The notes beneath the pieces are model-generated. The model did no database searches and had not been told where the DNA came from. It saw only the letters and a list, made by a program, of their open reading frames with translations. The position numbers were made by a program, and so were the translations under genes. This document shows positions 30,845 through 41,971 of a stretch of 64,000 nt of DNA, in pieces; positions within the stretch are counted from its first letter, which is position 1, and the number at the start of each line of letters is the position of its first letter. Origin of the DNA: Gari tellinella (Eukaryota; Mollusca; Bivalvia; Cardiida; Psammobiidae); the NCBI GenBank assembly GCA_922989275.2, contig OV277871.1:26050693-26114692 (forward strand), given 5' to 3'.

Positions 30845-32165
30845 AGTGGGGGTCCAAGGTTGTCTTGACTTTCATGAGTTGCCTATATCGGCATGTGTCT
30901 ATATACCAGTAAAAGTATGGAAACCTATGATGTTTTGTCGAACTTGAGTGCCTCATATATTTTGTTAACAAGGAATCATCCCCTTTGCTTTGCTGTACCG
31001 GATAACATCCATGTTACCACGTCATTTCCTACAAAGCATCAACATTTTTACGATTGTCTCCCTGCACATTACAATCAGACGCTCAAACCGCTTGCGACAT
31101 CATCCTTAGCATGGAATATCATGATCGGCCGACAACTTATCAGCTTGGAAGCTATTTGACTTTGCATTTATAACGCCTACGAACGTTCCCCCTGCTACAA
31201 CAAGCAACCCTTCTGGTAATACCGGTAATGTGTCGCTCAGATGATATAAACTCGACAATGTCTTTCTACTTTTCGTCGAGCACAATGTATGGCTCTCTGA
31301 CATGCGGTAGTGGGTCTTCTGGACCTGTGATTTTTTCCAGTGGCAGCTTTGATAGACATGCTCCCATGGTATCAAATATGACATCAATGCGAGTAGGTGT
31401 GCCTGTGAAATGGGAATATACCGACTGAAAACATTCTTGAGTATACTCTCCGAATGTCTGACATTCTTGATGTCTGTCTCGAGCTTGAATAAGAGCATGA
31501 CCATATACATGTATTATAACACATGTAGATTTCTGAGAGCCATGTATCTGCTGTGCGATTTCAATTCACTGATCTATTGTCAGAATATCCAAAATTCGGG
31601 ACTGAACTGTCTGGTTCATTACTCCATTTGATTTTGCCGATGCTAGTGGAACTGAGGACAGCTCATGCTTCAATACATCATCATTCTGCACGGTTATGCC
31701 TGAACTAGCTTCATTAAACAGACATTGAAGGAGTATGCGGTCAGGTTTTACCTGTTTTGAAACCTGTTGCTTGTCTGATCTCGTGTCTTTATAAATACTT
31801 GCTAATGTCTTTGACTTTGTTTTTGGGAGGAGCAAAAAGTTGGTGTTGCACTCCTTTAGTCAATAATTTGAAAACTGCTAAACCAATGAACGGCTTCTGC
31901 GATCACATCGCGTGCAACAAATCATTGCTAATGTCTTCTGTTGCACCATCCTTTAACGCTGTCTCCACAAGTTGGTCTGCAGCATAGGATGCGTCTTTCG
32001 ATTTTTCACTTGTCGAAATGCAAAATACATCTAACAAACCGACCAATGCAGCAAGGGCTTAGAACTACCTTTCCTAAAAGAGCTTGGAATACAGAAAGAG
32101 TTGGTTTCATTTGGACAGCAACCAAACATGAGCTGTTTTCCCGTAATGAAGTTAATATTTTTGTC
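30845..32165 (-). pseudogene. Broken gene of a multicopy invertebrate protein type
   Basis: Minus-strand reading recovers consecutive coding-like blocks in shifting frames, with stops. In order they are ADQLVETALKDGATEDISND (about 31980-31920), NEASSGITVQ...VLKHELSSVPLASAKSNG (about 31700-31630), YGHALIQARDR...TFGEYTQECFQSVYSHF and RIDVIFDTMG (about 31500-31375), PLPHVREPYIVLDEK, LVVAGGTFVG...ADKLSADHD (about 31200-31110), RLIVMCRE, and DVVTWMLSGTAKQRG (about 31020-30975). From memory these blocks, in this order, resemble long uncharacterised proteins that are very abundant in bivalve and coral genomes (VL-HELSPVPLALA, RIDVVFDRY, HEEADTR, CRDTDVL). The function is unknown to me. At least three stops and several frame changes show it is dead. 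It lies within the long-inverted-repeat element, so it may be cargo or the element's own decayed gene. Confidence 0.6.
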
Positions 32166-33054
32166 AATTGACCTTGTGTGATCTCAACATACACAATCAA
32201 CACATTATATTATTTCGTGTTCTGTTAATTCGTATAAGGTTTTTATATGGAAAGAGAAAAGGCTGCATGGACCACATCGAATGCATTTCATGGAAAATAA
32301 GATACATTTACAAAATCCATTGTATATTTACTACATGTATTAGTTAAAATGTAGAAACAGTAAAGTCTTGAAAACATTGCGATTGCTATGTATGACAAGT
32401 CATGAAATAAGTTGTATTTAATGCAATTATTGTGTTGGACTGGACGTGTTTGCCTGATAGTGGCAAAAACCGTATCGCGCAATTCCAAAGCCAAGCAACT
32501 TTGTTAAAACACGCAAAAATATTTGCATACCAAATAGCTTGTGTTTTGCGGCATTACGCAAAATAATGGAAGTGTTCTGTAGAGTGAGAATGAAGGAAAC
32601 ATATTGCTGATACATTAGACTAGGGTGCTACTTATTGGATATACATATAGTTGCGAAGATTATTGATTGAGTTGGGTTTTACGGCACCGCGACACATGAA
32701 ATGGTCATATGGCGCCGACTGCGAAGATTAAGTATATGCGCTAAAGAAAACTGATTGCAGTGACAGATGCATGTATTGTCGATGTTGCCGTTTTTGTTTG
32801 ATTAATGAATTTGTGAATATGATAATGAACATATATACATACACATCATTAGCAATAATAAAACAACAAACAACACACATACTATTTGCTATACACTAGG
32901 ATTTACTACTTTATTAATCATAAACCATATATATATTTGCCAAACTTACCCAATTAAACAAGTTTTTAATAAATATACAATCACAAAATTAGTGATTTTT
33001 TTACACTAACTTTGACTCCGAAAGTTCGACTTATGATCATGTATGAGAAATATA

Positions 33055-33535
33055 AGAAACGGAATTAATCATTAGTGCAAAAGGTAACGGTCATCTTAAA
33101 GCAAATAACACAGTAACATTTTGTCGGTGTTGGTGATTATTGAATAAGTTAATTTTCAAATCGGCCTGAAGTTGACTGAATTAGCATTCTAGTACATTAT
33201 AACAAATATTTTGACACCAAAATGCACGAAAGTTGATCATATATGTCAATTTTAAGAAATGAATTAGCTTAATCCCATATAAAATAGCGGCCATTTTGAA
33301 AACAAACACGTTATTTGTCAAATATTGGTCATTATGCATTGAAGTAAGCTTCAAATCAATATAAGGTTGTCTGGATTAGCTTCCTAATGCTTAAAAACAT
33401 ATATTTCAACAGCAAAAGTATAAAATTTGGTCATACATGTTAAATGTTAGAAGAGAAATGGTATATGAGAACCGAAAATGGCGTCCATCTTGAAAAAATG
33501 GCGGCCATTTTGAATTTTTACGATGCAAAAGGGCT
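33055..33535 (+). repeat. Tandem array, ~195-bp units
   Basis: Two full units and part of a third: TAAGAAACGGAATTAATC, TTTTAAGAAATGAATTAGCT and TTAGAAGAGAAATGGTATAT begin units. Each carries a GGCCATTTTGAA or GGTCATCTTAAA stretch and CATATATTT/ACAAATATTTTGACA. Confidence 0.6.
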
Positions 33536-33857
33536 TTTTGTTGAAAGAGGGCCATATACCAGTATATTATGTAAACCTACATTGATGATTGTTTCATCAA
33601 GTTTGTGATTTTTTCACTAATATGCCCAGCTATTATAGCAGAAATGAACAGAATATGCGATTTACTGGCTTAATTTTAGAGTTATCGCCCTTGTTTGTGA
33701 CTAAAAATTGCTTTTTCTGTCACGAAAATTCTATTTCTAGATTTTTCGACCAATTATACATTAAAAAAATTAAAGTATATTTAGGTTATCTTTGAGTGAT
33801 TGCAAATAACATAAAAATTAAGTTATAATATCTCTAAAATCTCCACCCAAGGGCCAA

Positions 33858-34035
33858 TGACCTTTGACCTATTTCTGACCTTAATACGCGCCTAAGAACT
33901 TTACATCCCCCTAGAATTGTTCGTATGCATATGCTGAATATAAATCAAGTGGATGTTGCCCGTCTACACGACATGCCATGAGACCCATTTTCCAGAGCCT
34001 TATTTTCGATCCGTAGGCAGACTATCAGTACATTT
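33858..34035 (-). repeat. Right long terminal inverted repeat
   Basis: The reverse complement of 28960-29113: TGACCTTTGACCTATTTCTG-ACCTTAAT, CCCCCTAGAATTG, CCCGTCTACACGACATGCCA. Confidence 0.75.
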
Positions 34036-34814
34036 TGATATTGTTGATACTTTGAATTTATATCATTGTTACATTTTCCAAATAAACGCATTGATGCTTA
34101 AACACCAATTTCCATTGATCTAGCCCAAAGAGTTTGTCACTTTTATAGATAAACAAGAAATATCTTTAAAAAAGATATTCAGCGGAATGGGTGGTGGAAT
34201 TCATATTGTAGATGGGTGTGCAAAATTGTATGAAATTGTGTTTTTTCAAAGAATTGTAATATCTTGGATTGAAAAGCAAAACATACACATTCAAAGATAT
34301 AGCATAACTCTGACTAAAAAGCTATAAATGTACAGAAATGCAAAACAATAATATAACCCATATCCTAGCTACTGGTAGGAGATTCTCAAATTAAACTATT
34401 GTTCTATATATCAAACTTCATTCATGGGGAGTTTCTTGAAACAAACTATAACTAAATAAACTGTGCATGCCCATTAGCATACAGAACAGCAGTCTGCTCT
34501 GCTGTACAAGTTCAATAACACCTCACTCTTGTAAATAAATGATGTAACAACACAATTGTGTTTAACTCACTTGAAGCCATTTATTATATTGCTATCAATG
34601 TATGGTAAATTTGTACAAATAGTTAACAATTAAAATAAATAGGTAGTAAACCATTATTAAACAAAACACCTAGCTACCACTGTCTATCTATAAATAGACA
34701 TCTGCTATCATATCTTAAAATAGAAGCATGATGTCATCAGCTCAGTATTACACACTGCCTGTGTCTCTTAATTTTACACTCACGTCAGTGCATAAACCAG
34801 CCAGGCTACAGTTT
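34036..34814. other. No gene; short A-family trace
   Basis: TTTCCAAATAAACGCATTGA near 34075 resembles an A arm. The rest is AT-rich and unassigned. Confidence 0.4.
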
Positions 34815-35005
34815 CAGGGCTCCAGATAAGAGGGAGTAAACTAAACAAATCACATTTTTCCACTCATTTCAGCACCAAACCCTATGGTGTTACCACTCAT
34901 TTTGATTGTCTCGAAGAGACAATTCAAATGTATAGTGACACCACAGGGTTTAATGTTCAAATAAAGATTTTAAGTTTTGAAATAATTCCCTTATCTGGAG
35001 CCCTG
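34815..35005. mobile_element. CAGGGCTCCAGATAAG foldback MITE
   Basis: Ends CAGGGCTCCAGATAAGAGGG and CCCTTATCTGGAGCCCTG are inverted. The centre GATTGTCTCGAAGAGACAAT is a perfect hairpin, with CAAACCCTATGGTGTTACCA mirrored beyond it. Relatives: 40466-40662 and 58701-58901. Confidence 0.8.
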
Positions 35006-35433
35006 GCTACTATCCAATCAGACTATTCAGTTTCAACAGGTGCTCTTAATTCTAAATTTCTGATCAAATATAATTGGTTGAAATGTGTGGCCAAATAGAA
35101 AGTGTGGCTAAATAGAAACCAGTCAGCTCCGCTGAAAAAGATCGGAATACATTTAGAAATATGAGCCATGTCATAACAAAACCTACCTTATTGCATTGCA
35201 ATATTGTACAGCAAAGCATCGTTCAGTCTCTGTATCTGTGTTTGGTCTACACTGCCAAATATCGTATCAGCTGAATAAAATGTTTCGATGCATGTTGGTG
35301 TCAGCTAGTGTAAATCTCTGACGCGGCGTTGGCCTTGATATTCCCAGATTGCAATGTAATAAGGTAGGTTTTGGCATGGCACAGCTCAATTATACAAACT
35401 TCTACATTTTAAAATATTGCGTTTCATTTCTGT

Positions 35434-35668
35434 TTAACTCTTTTAACACTAAGTAACTCTTGTGGGTTATTATGTTCCCCTTTTGATATTTTTAGATACC
35501 AAATCATAAAACCAGTCTACTTGGAATTCTGGGAAATTTAATTAATACTGACCAAAATCATCGAACTGTGTAGACCCTGATTAGATGGTTCATATCATAT
35601 CTGGGTATACACTGTTTGCAAATGTTATGAGTATATTTTAAACAGGTCCATGGTGCTGAAAGTGTTAA
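35434..35668 (+). repeat. F-like element with decayed core
   Basis: TTAACTCTTTTAACACTAAG at the left, GTAGACCCTGATTAGATGGT and TGGGTATACACTGTTTGCAA in the core, and GCTGAAAGTGTTAAG at the right. Confidence 0.45.
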
Positions 35669-35730
35669 GAAAACGTATTCCACTAGTTGCACTGTGAAAT
35701 ATTTATCAGGATTTAAAAAGATGTTATTTG

Positions 35731-35980
35731 TACAGTGGAGAATCTGTTATTCTTTCCCGTTTAATCGCAAACGTACGCAAACGCAAAGCACTAAAACGTA
35801 GAAAAGAACAACTTTTGGACAATTCTGATAATTTTTGTTTATCTTGGTGGCAAACAGTTTGGAGCCTGATCAGACGCCGGGTTACCCGGCGTCTGATCTG
35901 GCTCCAAACTGTTTGCACTGCAAATAATAGTTTTAGCGTAAACGCGTTTATCGGGAAAGAATAACAGATTATCCACTGTA
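35731..35980. mobile_element. Family A palindromic MITE
   Basis: TA-CAGTGGAGAATCTGTTATT and GATTATCCACTG-TA. Core GCCTGATCAGACGCCGGGTT and perfect mirror. Two opposing frames of 78 and 86 codons are artefacts. Confidence 0.9.
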
Positions 35981-36990
35981 CCACAGGAGAGGTACCATCT
36001 GCTGAAATGAAAACGACTAAAACTCTGTGTCTATGTCACTGTAGGGATTACATTTTTCTTTTTCAATAAATTCCAATAAGCTAAACTACTTACATCTATG
36101 TACATTGCCAACGGTTGCAACTAAATCATTATTCAAATTGTTCTCATTAATAATTGTACTTGATTAAGGTACTTCGCAGGTGAGCTTAATTTCAATGAAA
36201 GGTTTTATGAAACTTTGCTTTAAGAATGATAATAGCCTAAGAAACAATGTGTACAATTATCGTTTGGTTTGTCTTTAAGGTCTCTTTTTTCTGACAAAAA
36301 CCTGGAATTTTGATAAAAAAAAATTCTCATAAATAAACAAAGCTAATGACTATAAGTCTTGCGCAATACGTAGTTCACAATATTCATTACAAGAAAAGCT
36401 AAAAATAGTGTAAATAACGGTGTTCAGAAAAATGTTATAAGCTTTTTAAATTTTGCAAAATACTAATATTTTGAATTACAAAAAACTTACTCATTCAATG
36501 TATAATTGTTTTTCATTTTATTAAAATATATGCTTGGTGAAATAGTTGGTCAGAAAAAAATGAGAAAATATTACAGTCAGGATTTGTTGTAATAACAGAT
36601 TTTCTTGTTCAAATGTGGGAAATTTTAATTTGAGATACAGTTACCTACCTTAAAATTGAAATTTTGTCATTAAAGTGCATTATTATTCATTCATGGGCTT
36701 GCATACAAGGTTAGTTGTATTGTTGAAACATTATAATTGGCAATATCGATCTTGAAAAGGTTGACGTATTGATAAGCTTCAGTGTGTGACTTTATAGTTC
36801 GATCAAATCTTATACATGTATACCGATTTTATTGATTTATAAGTGATTAAACTAAAACGTACAGGTAAGTGGACATATAAATGGATCGTATATAGCATCA
36901 TTAATTCTAATCAACGAAGACTAAACATAACATGTACCTTGATCTCTGCGTTATGGATTGACAGTCAAAAAGACCCGACACTTCATTCAA
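35981..36990. other. No recognised feature
   Basis: About 1 kb of AT-rich sequence without a coding frame or recognised repeat. Confidence 0.45.
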
Positions 36991-37000
36991 TTTTTTTTTT

Positions 37001-37073
37001 GGATCGAATGGGACTCGAACCTATGGCCTTTGGATTGCTAGTCAATCTCTCTACCGACTGCGCTATGAAAGAC
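37001..37073 (-). tRNA. tRNA-like sequence (AGC anticodon position), probable pseudogene
   Basis: Minus strand: CATAGCGCAGTCGGTAGAG (A box), CTAGCAA in the anticodon-loop position, and AGGTTCGAGTCCC (B box). The acceptor stem does not pair well, and a run of A rather than T follows. A SINE head or dead tRNA copy is more likely than a working tRNA. Confidence 0.45.
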
Positions 37074-37843
37074 TACACTAAATCGTGTCATCATTTCCTT
37101 TATATAAATTTTCTAGTATGAGCACGTGCGGAAAAATTCTATGTCGCCAAGAAGCATTTCCGCTCGCCCGCATACATATCTAGTCTTTAAACTCTCTTAT
37201 GAAATATCTTGTTGTTCGGTATTGACCGTATAATAGAAGTCTATTAAAAACACCTTTTTTGTAAGCTAGATCAGCTAGATGTATATGTCAAGTACCTGTG
37301 GTCTTGACCAGTGTATTAAGGGTACTTACACAGGTCGAACTTGTGATAAGCTTCATTCAAGAAACGTAAAATAATCATGAAAATAATAATAATATTTATG
37401 GCCTCCAGATAAGGAGAGCTTTAGTTTAGTTTAAACTTGTTTATTTTCAGAAGTACATATGATTACATTTATACATCATAAGGACGCATTAAAATACATG
37501 TTAGTGTATATTCATAGTGCAACGGTGTTTTTACATGTAAAGTTAACGAAATATTGACGACAAATTCGACAAAAATGGAAAATATGAAGCCATTATGAGA
37601 CGAAGTATATATGCGTGACATTAAAAATACGCTCGGTAACTTCTTTAATAAAAGTTACTGAATCTTAGCTTTTAGGATTCCCACTACAACCTTTTTCTTC
37701 GACCCTTGGCGGAGTATATCTTTTGTTTTAAAATTCGCTACATTCTAATTCAAACAGGATAAGATAGACCGTCGGATTAGAATTGGTTAGAACGAAGGCC
37801 AAATTTTTATTTCCCTCTCTTATAATGGTAAAAATATAATGTC
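37074..37843. other. No gene recognised
   Basis: GCCTCCAGATAAGGAGAG at 37401-37418 recalls the CAGGGCTCCAGATAAG family, without a partner end. Otherwise unassigned. Confidence 0.4.
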
Positions 37844-38331
37844 TTAACTCTTTCCTCCCTGAAACTTTAAATGGACAATTCCAGTTTCCATTTTAGACTA
37901 GTCCATTTCTGACTTTTAATGGTTGTTTTTGTCAATGTTTGGCATTATGACAAACAGTGAGGACCCTGATCAGAGGGCTTCTTAGGAGCCCTCTGATCTG
38001 GGTCTTCACTGCTTGCATAGGACAAGTGTACTATTTACATGTTCACTGTTTGCAATGGACGCCAATATGCGGGATTAGGGTTCAAAGGGTTAACATATTC
38101 ATCCCTAGCGACGACTATACTCCTCATTTAAAAACAGTGTACCTGTGAGTATTACACTTGTCCTATGCAAACAGTGTAGACCCTTATCAGATTGCCCCCT
38201 TCTGATCAGGATCTACACTATTTGTCGTTCTGAAATATTTTGTCAAAATCAACCCCTTAGTAGTCAAATTGGACTAGACTTATTTTGAAGTTGGAATTGT
38301 CCATTAAAAGTTTCAGGGGTGAATGAGTTAA
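37844..38331 (+). mobile_element. F-family element with two hairpin cores
   Basis: TTAACTCTTTCCTCCCTGAA and TTTCAGGGGTGAATGAG-TTAA are inverted ends with TTAA on both sides. GACAATTCCAGTTTCCATTT and AGTTGGAATTGTCCATTAAA are mirrored as well. A good F hairpin lies at about 37950-38020 and a second, more decayed, at about 38163-38228. Confidence 0.8.
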
Positions 38332-38511
38332 TAATAGTGCATAAAGGATACTTACACAGGTCAAACATGTGATAAGAAACGTAACATAATGATAGTAATA
38401 ATAATAGAAATAGTATTAATAATGATAATAATAATCTTTATTACCTCTAGATAAGTAGAGAATTCAAATACATGTACATGTAAGTGTCAACAAGCTGTGC
38501 AAAGTTGTATA

Positions 38512-38832
38512 TACAGTGTTCCCTCTCTGCACCACCCTATGGGAGACAAATAGTGTGTGTTGTTCAGAGGGAGTTGTTTTAGAGAGGTAAATTGGCATAC
38601 ATTTGCAAACTGCTTAAATCCAGATTAAACGCTATTAAAGCCGTTTGACACTCGTCATTATGTTTTTTTTCTATCAAAATGTCCAACACGTGACTTTGAG
38701 GGGAACCCCCCCAGCAAAAGGCAATTTTAAGCGGACGATATTGCAGCATAGTCATGATTGGGGAACAGCGGCAACAATTATTACAGGAAGGGAATCGTTG
38801 TTATGAGGGTTGTTGTAGGGATGGGCACTGTA
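38512..38832 (-). mobile_element. Family D MITE
   Basis: TA-CAGTGTTCCCTCTCTGCAC and GTTGTAGGGATGGGCACTG-TA. The core is mostly deleted (CAGATTAAACGC). Confidence 0.75.
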
Positions 38833-39239
38833 CATATAAAGTGATCAAAACAGTGACGACAAAAAAGAGTAAAATAGTTAGTCATTATGTGGCGGAGTAT
38901 ATCTGAGTGAAATCGTTTCCCCTAGTGGAATATGCACTCAGGTATAAATCTGCTTTGACCTAGTTGTATGCACGTAGAAAAAGTTCATACTAGTCCAACT
39001 TCACCGACACCCTCCCCAGCGCCACTGCAGCGAGACAAATAATAAAGAGAGAAATTTATACACATTTGCTCGGTATCGAGAAAGGGGGGTACCATATATA
39101 TTGTCATTTTGTCACCTGCTATCGAAACGAACTATAGAGGACAACTGAGAAATATCATAAACAAAACTGAGCACCAATGATACATATAGAGGTGACAGTA
39201 AGGACCGTGACCGCGGCAATAACAATGTACAACAGTACT

Positions 39240-39895
39240 GCTGTATTGTGAACTGATGCTGCCCCAGTCATCGATAGTTCAATATGTTTATGACTACATT
39301 CGAGTTATTGCACGACTGTTCAGTACAGTTTGAACTGCGAATAGAAAACTTCTATCAGCTCTGTCAGCTATTTCAAAAATTATTGAACACCGAATGCTAA
39401 ATGCAACCGACACGTGATAGTTCGAAGTCGTTTTTGTTCGAACTCGCTTTAAGTTCGAACTACAGTGGAGAATCTGTTATTCTTTCCCGTTTAAACGCAA
39501 ACGTACGCAAACGCATTGCACTAAAACATAGAAAAGGACAACTATTCGACAATTTTGACTATTCATGTTGATCTGAGTGGCAAACAGTTTGAAGCCTGAT
39601 CAGACGCCGGGTTACCCGGCGTCTGATCTGGCTCCAAACTGTTTGCAAAGGAAAAAATAGTTTTAGTGTAAACGCGTTTATTGGGAAAGAATAACGTTTT
39701 CTCCACTGTAACTCAATTCGAATTTAACCGTTTTTCAAAGTCAAAATGTGGTTAATATGAGTATATTTGACTTAAGCGAACCCATGCTATCGTAGTTCAA
39801 CTAAAAATTAGTAAATTCGATTGAAGCGATTTTCAATTATCAAAATTATCAAGGCTCGACTATATTTCGTTGTATCGTTTGTCATTCGACCTGAT
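39240..39895 (+). repeat. Duplicated block, copy 1 (carries family A)
   Basis: CAGTCATCGATAGTTCAATA, ACCGAATGCTAAATGCAACC, GTTCGAACTCGCTTTAAGTT and CGACTATATTTCGTTGTATC match 45515-45850 in order. Confidence 0.7.
39461..39710. mobile_element. Family A MITE inside duplicated block
   Basis: TA-CAGTGGAGAATCTGTTATT and ACGTTTTCTCCACTG-TA. The host reads AAGTTCGAAC before and ACTCAATTCGAA after. The other block copy has GTTCGAACTAACTTAAG at 45688-45705, with no insertion. Confidence 0.85.
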
Positions 39896-40465
39896 TCTTA
39901 TGGAGCGCATTCGTTGCCAAAAATCCAGACATGCAATCACCCAGTTTTCAATTATTGTTTGGCCAAAAACGATATGTATTTGTATAAATGTCGTTTAGAA
40001 TCATGCAAACTTAACATGTAAATGTCTGTTTACATGTGTATACTGTATTCCATAAAAGGTATTTATAGTTTATACTTTAAACACTTGCAATTCTTTCATG
40101 TAAAGCTGTTAACAAGGGAACCAAAATCCACGATTTAATGTTACTTTCTAAGACAGAACTATAATAACCAACATTTGAAATAAACAGTTTCCGCCTGGAA
40201 GAATTGAAAGTACGCTTTGCGAAAGACGTTTCACCTTTTGCAAACAGACACCATACAATGAACTTCGGATATTCGCCAATGTACAACGGACAATGTAGAA
40301 AGTGTAACAAATGAGTCACGAGGGCGTGTCTTAGCTACATAAGCCCCTCCTTCGACGCGTCAATTTTCCTTCGTGAAGTTTCGGTAAATTCTAGATTAGA
40401 TTATGACGTCGTTTTTTAATACAAATTACGTAACATTTACGTCATAATTATGGAATGTATAAACA

Positions 40466-40662
40466 GAGCTCCAGGTTGAATAGGGGGAGTAACTCAAAAC
40501 GAATAAAGTCTTTATTTCTGCATTAAACCATGTGGTGTCACTACTCATTAGAATCGACTCTCCGAGACGATTCAGGTGGGTGGTTACATCAAGGGATTTG
40601 GTGCTGAAATGTGTATGAATGTTGGATTTGTTCAGTTTACTTCCTCTTATCTGGAGCCCTGG
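40466..40662. mobile_element. CAGGGCTCCAGATAAG foldback MITE
   Basis: CAGAGCTCCAGGTTGAATAG and CCTCTTATCTGGAGCCCTGG ends, GTGTCACTACTCATTAGAAT mirrored, central CGACTCTCCGAGACGATTC. Confidence 0.65.
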
Positions 40663-40805
40663 TATAAAACTATGTGTAGCCGTTTTCCCTTATATTGTTT
40701 ACTTTTGTTGTTCAATGTTACTTTGAGTTATAATTATAATGCTAATGTTTCTCACTATCCGTGGGACTTATGCATATGTAAATAAAAGTTGAAATTTGAA
40801 AGGTA
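40620..40805 (+). mobile_element. Repeat shared with 7541-7711 (inverted)
   Basis: TCAGTTTACTTCCTCTTATC-TGGAGCCCTGGTATAAAACT, TTCTCACTATCCGTGGGACT and GCATATGTAAATAAAAGTTG match 7541-7711 on the other strand. It ends in an AATAAAAGTTGAAATTTGAAAG-type tail, so retroposition is possible. Confidence 0.6.
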
Positions 40806-40881
40806 TTTCCTAGAACGTATGCCAATAACTCTGAGGTGTTCCGAGTGACTATAATTCTGCTTTACTTTCAACCTGCTTTAA

Positions 40882-41407
40882 AGGGACTCGCAACCGGATG
40901 GTGTTCATGTCAAAATAAAATAAAATACTCAAATAAAAGCAAATTTGTGGCATTATTTGGCTTTTGACATTAAAAACATATGATCAGTCCAAAAAACGTC
41001 TCAAGAATCGTCACCGAATCTTAGTTTTTTTAGATATTTTCCATCGTTTTTCCATAGCGTTAGCTAACGGTATAGTTGTTGTTGTTGCTTCTCTACACGG
41101 GGTCAGACATAAACCCGAGCCGAATAATGTTCTATTAATAGCTATCATTGAAGTACGTTAATTCGCTACCATATATATAGAGAGCGTCCGTAGCCGAGGG
41201 CGTAGAGGCGATGCCTCATTTTTCATTTTTTGTCTCCGCATGGATGGTCACGGGTTCGAATCCCACCAGAGCCTCTTCATTTTTTTTTTGGAAATGCATT
41301 TTTTAACAGAATTTATTATCCTAAACTAAATTTTACCCATTTATATAAGCATTTGACCTATATTTACAAATTACTATTTTTAATGCTTGATCCGGTTGCG
41401 ACCCTCT
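40882..41407 (+). mobile_element. 526-bp TTAA-flanked inverted-repeat element
   Basis: AGGGACTCGCAACCGGAT and ATCCGGTTGCGACCCTCT are inverted ends (12 bp identical, mixed beyond), with TTAA on each side (40878-40881, 41408-41411). TTAA duplication with GGG/CCC ends is the piggyBac-type pattern. It carries a tRNA-like stretch at 41184-41273 and no transposase. Confidence 0.75.
41184..41273 (+). tRNA. tRNA-like sequence inside TTAA element (Leu/Ser-like length)
   Basis: CGTAGCCGAGGGCGTAGAGG (A-box region) and ACGGGTTCGAATCCC (perfect B box), followed by T9-T10 from about 41279. The length of about 90 suggests a long-variable-arm tRNA ancestor. The anticodon region is T-rich and not foldable by eye, so it is probably not functional. 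Confidence 0.45.
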
Positions 41408-41529
41408 TTAAGTAGTCACCTATTTTCAATACTAGAAATAGGCTATCAGGTAAAGGGTTAATGTTACTAAGTCTTCACAGGTACACTGTTTCAAAGGACC
41501 CATAGATGCACCAATAGGGTTCAAATGGT

Positions 41530-41642
41530 TAAAGAAGCTGAGCCCACCTTAAAGCAGGATAAAAGTAAAGCAGTTAATCAAAAGCTGCCACAGGAGATTT
41601 CTGCTTTACTTTTATCTTGCTGTAAGCAACCACTTTAACCAT
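41530..41642. repeat. L-type hairpin
   Basis: CCACCTTAAAGCAGGATAAA-AGTAAAGCAG faces TTCTGCTTTACTTTTATCTT-GCTGTAAGCAACC, with loop AAAGCTGCCACAGGAGAT. Confidence 0.6.
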
Positions 41643-41737
41643 TTCACACATAGATGCACATTATTCCTATTACAAATTTAATGCATGTACCTTTTCATAC
41701 TTCTACAAATATTATCCTGATAAAGAGTCATTGGAAA

Positions 41738-41956
41738 CCTTGAGTCGTTTTATAAAACTTTGTACGACGAATGTTGTCGTAAGTCAGATTATAAAAGTCT
41801 CAATTATTATTTATTTCTCAATCTAATCCTGTTTTGTAACATCTTTTTGGAATCGTCTTGAAAATATCACAAGACAGGATTAAATAGAGAAATCAGAAAT
41901 TAAATGTATTTTAAAGTTTTGACTTACGACAACAATGTTTATGAAACGGGCCCCTG
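41738..41956. mobile_element. GGGCCCG foldback element
   Basis: CTTGAGTCGTTTTATAAAAC is the decayed mirror of GTTTATGAAACGGGCCCCTG. ACGAATGTTGTCGTAAGTCA is mirrored by TGACTTACGACAACAATG. The centre lacks a K-like core. Relative of 1863-2109. Confidence 0.65.
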
Positions 41957-41971
41957 CCCTTCATCTGGGCA

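Larger units (their letters stand above)
28960..34035. mobile_element. ~5.1-kb element with long terminal inverted repeats
   Basis: 28960-29113 and 33858-34035 are inverted copies. Shared strings include ATGTCGTGTAGACGGG, AACATCCAC-TGATTT, TTCTAGGGGG, AAGGTCAGAAAT and GGTCAAAGGTCA. Identity is high in the inner ~120 bp and falls outward. Between them lie two tandem arrays and a broken gene on the minus strand. No transposase was recognised. I cannot name the superfamily. Two independent inverted insertions of one repeat could also give this layout, but the symmetric arrangement and subterminal arrays favour one element. Confidence 0.6.
40845..41461 (-). mobile_element. B1-family MITE split by a TTAA insertion
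   Basis: ATTCTGCTTTACTTTCAACC-TGCTTTAA stops at 40881. TTTAAGTAGTCACCTATTTT resumes at 41407 and runs to GGTAAAGGGTTAA. The left half of B1 is missing. Confidence 0.7.

Noticed and set aside
30893..31159. Plus-strand frames of 66-89 codons at 30893-32171 as genes
   Set aside because: They are shadows of the decayed minus-strand gene, whose blocks have recognisable order and composition.
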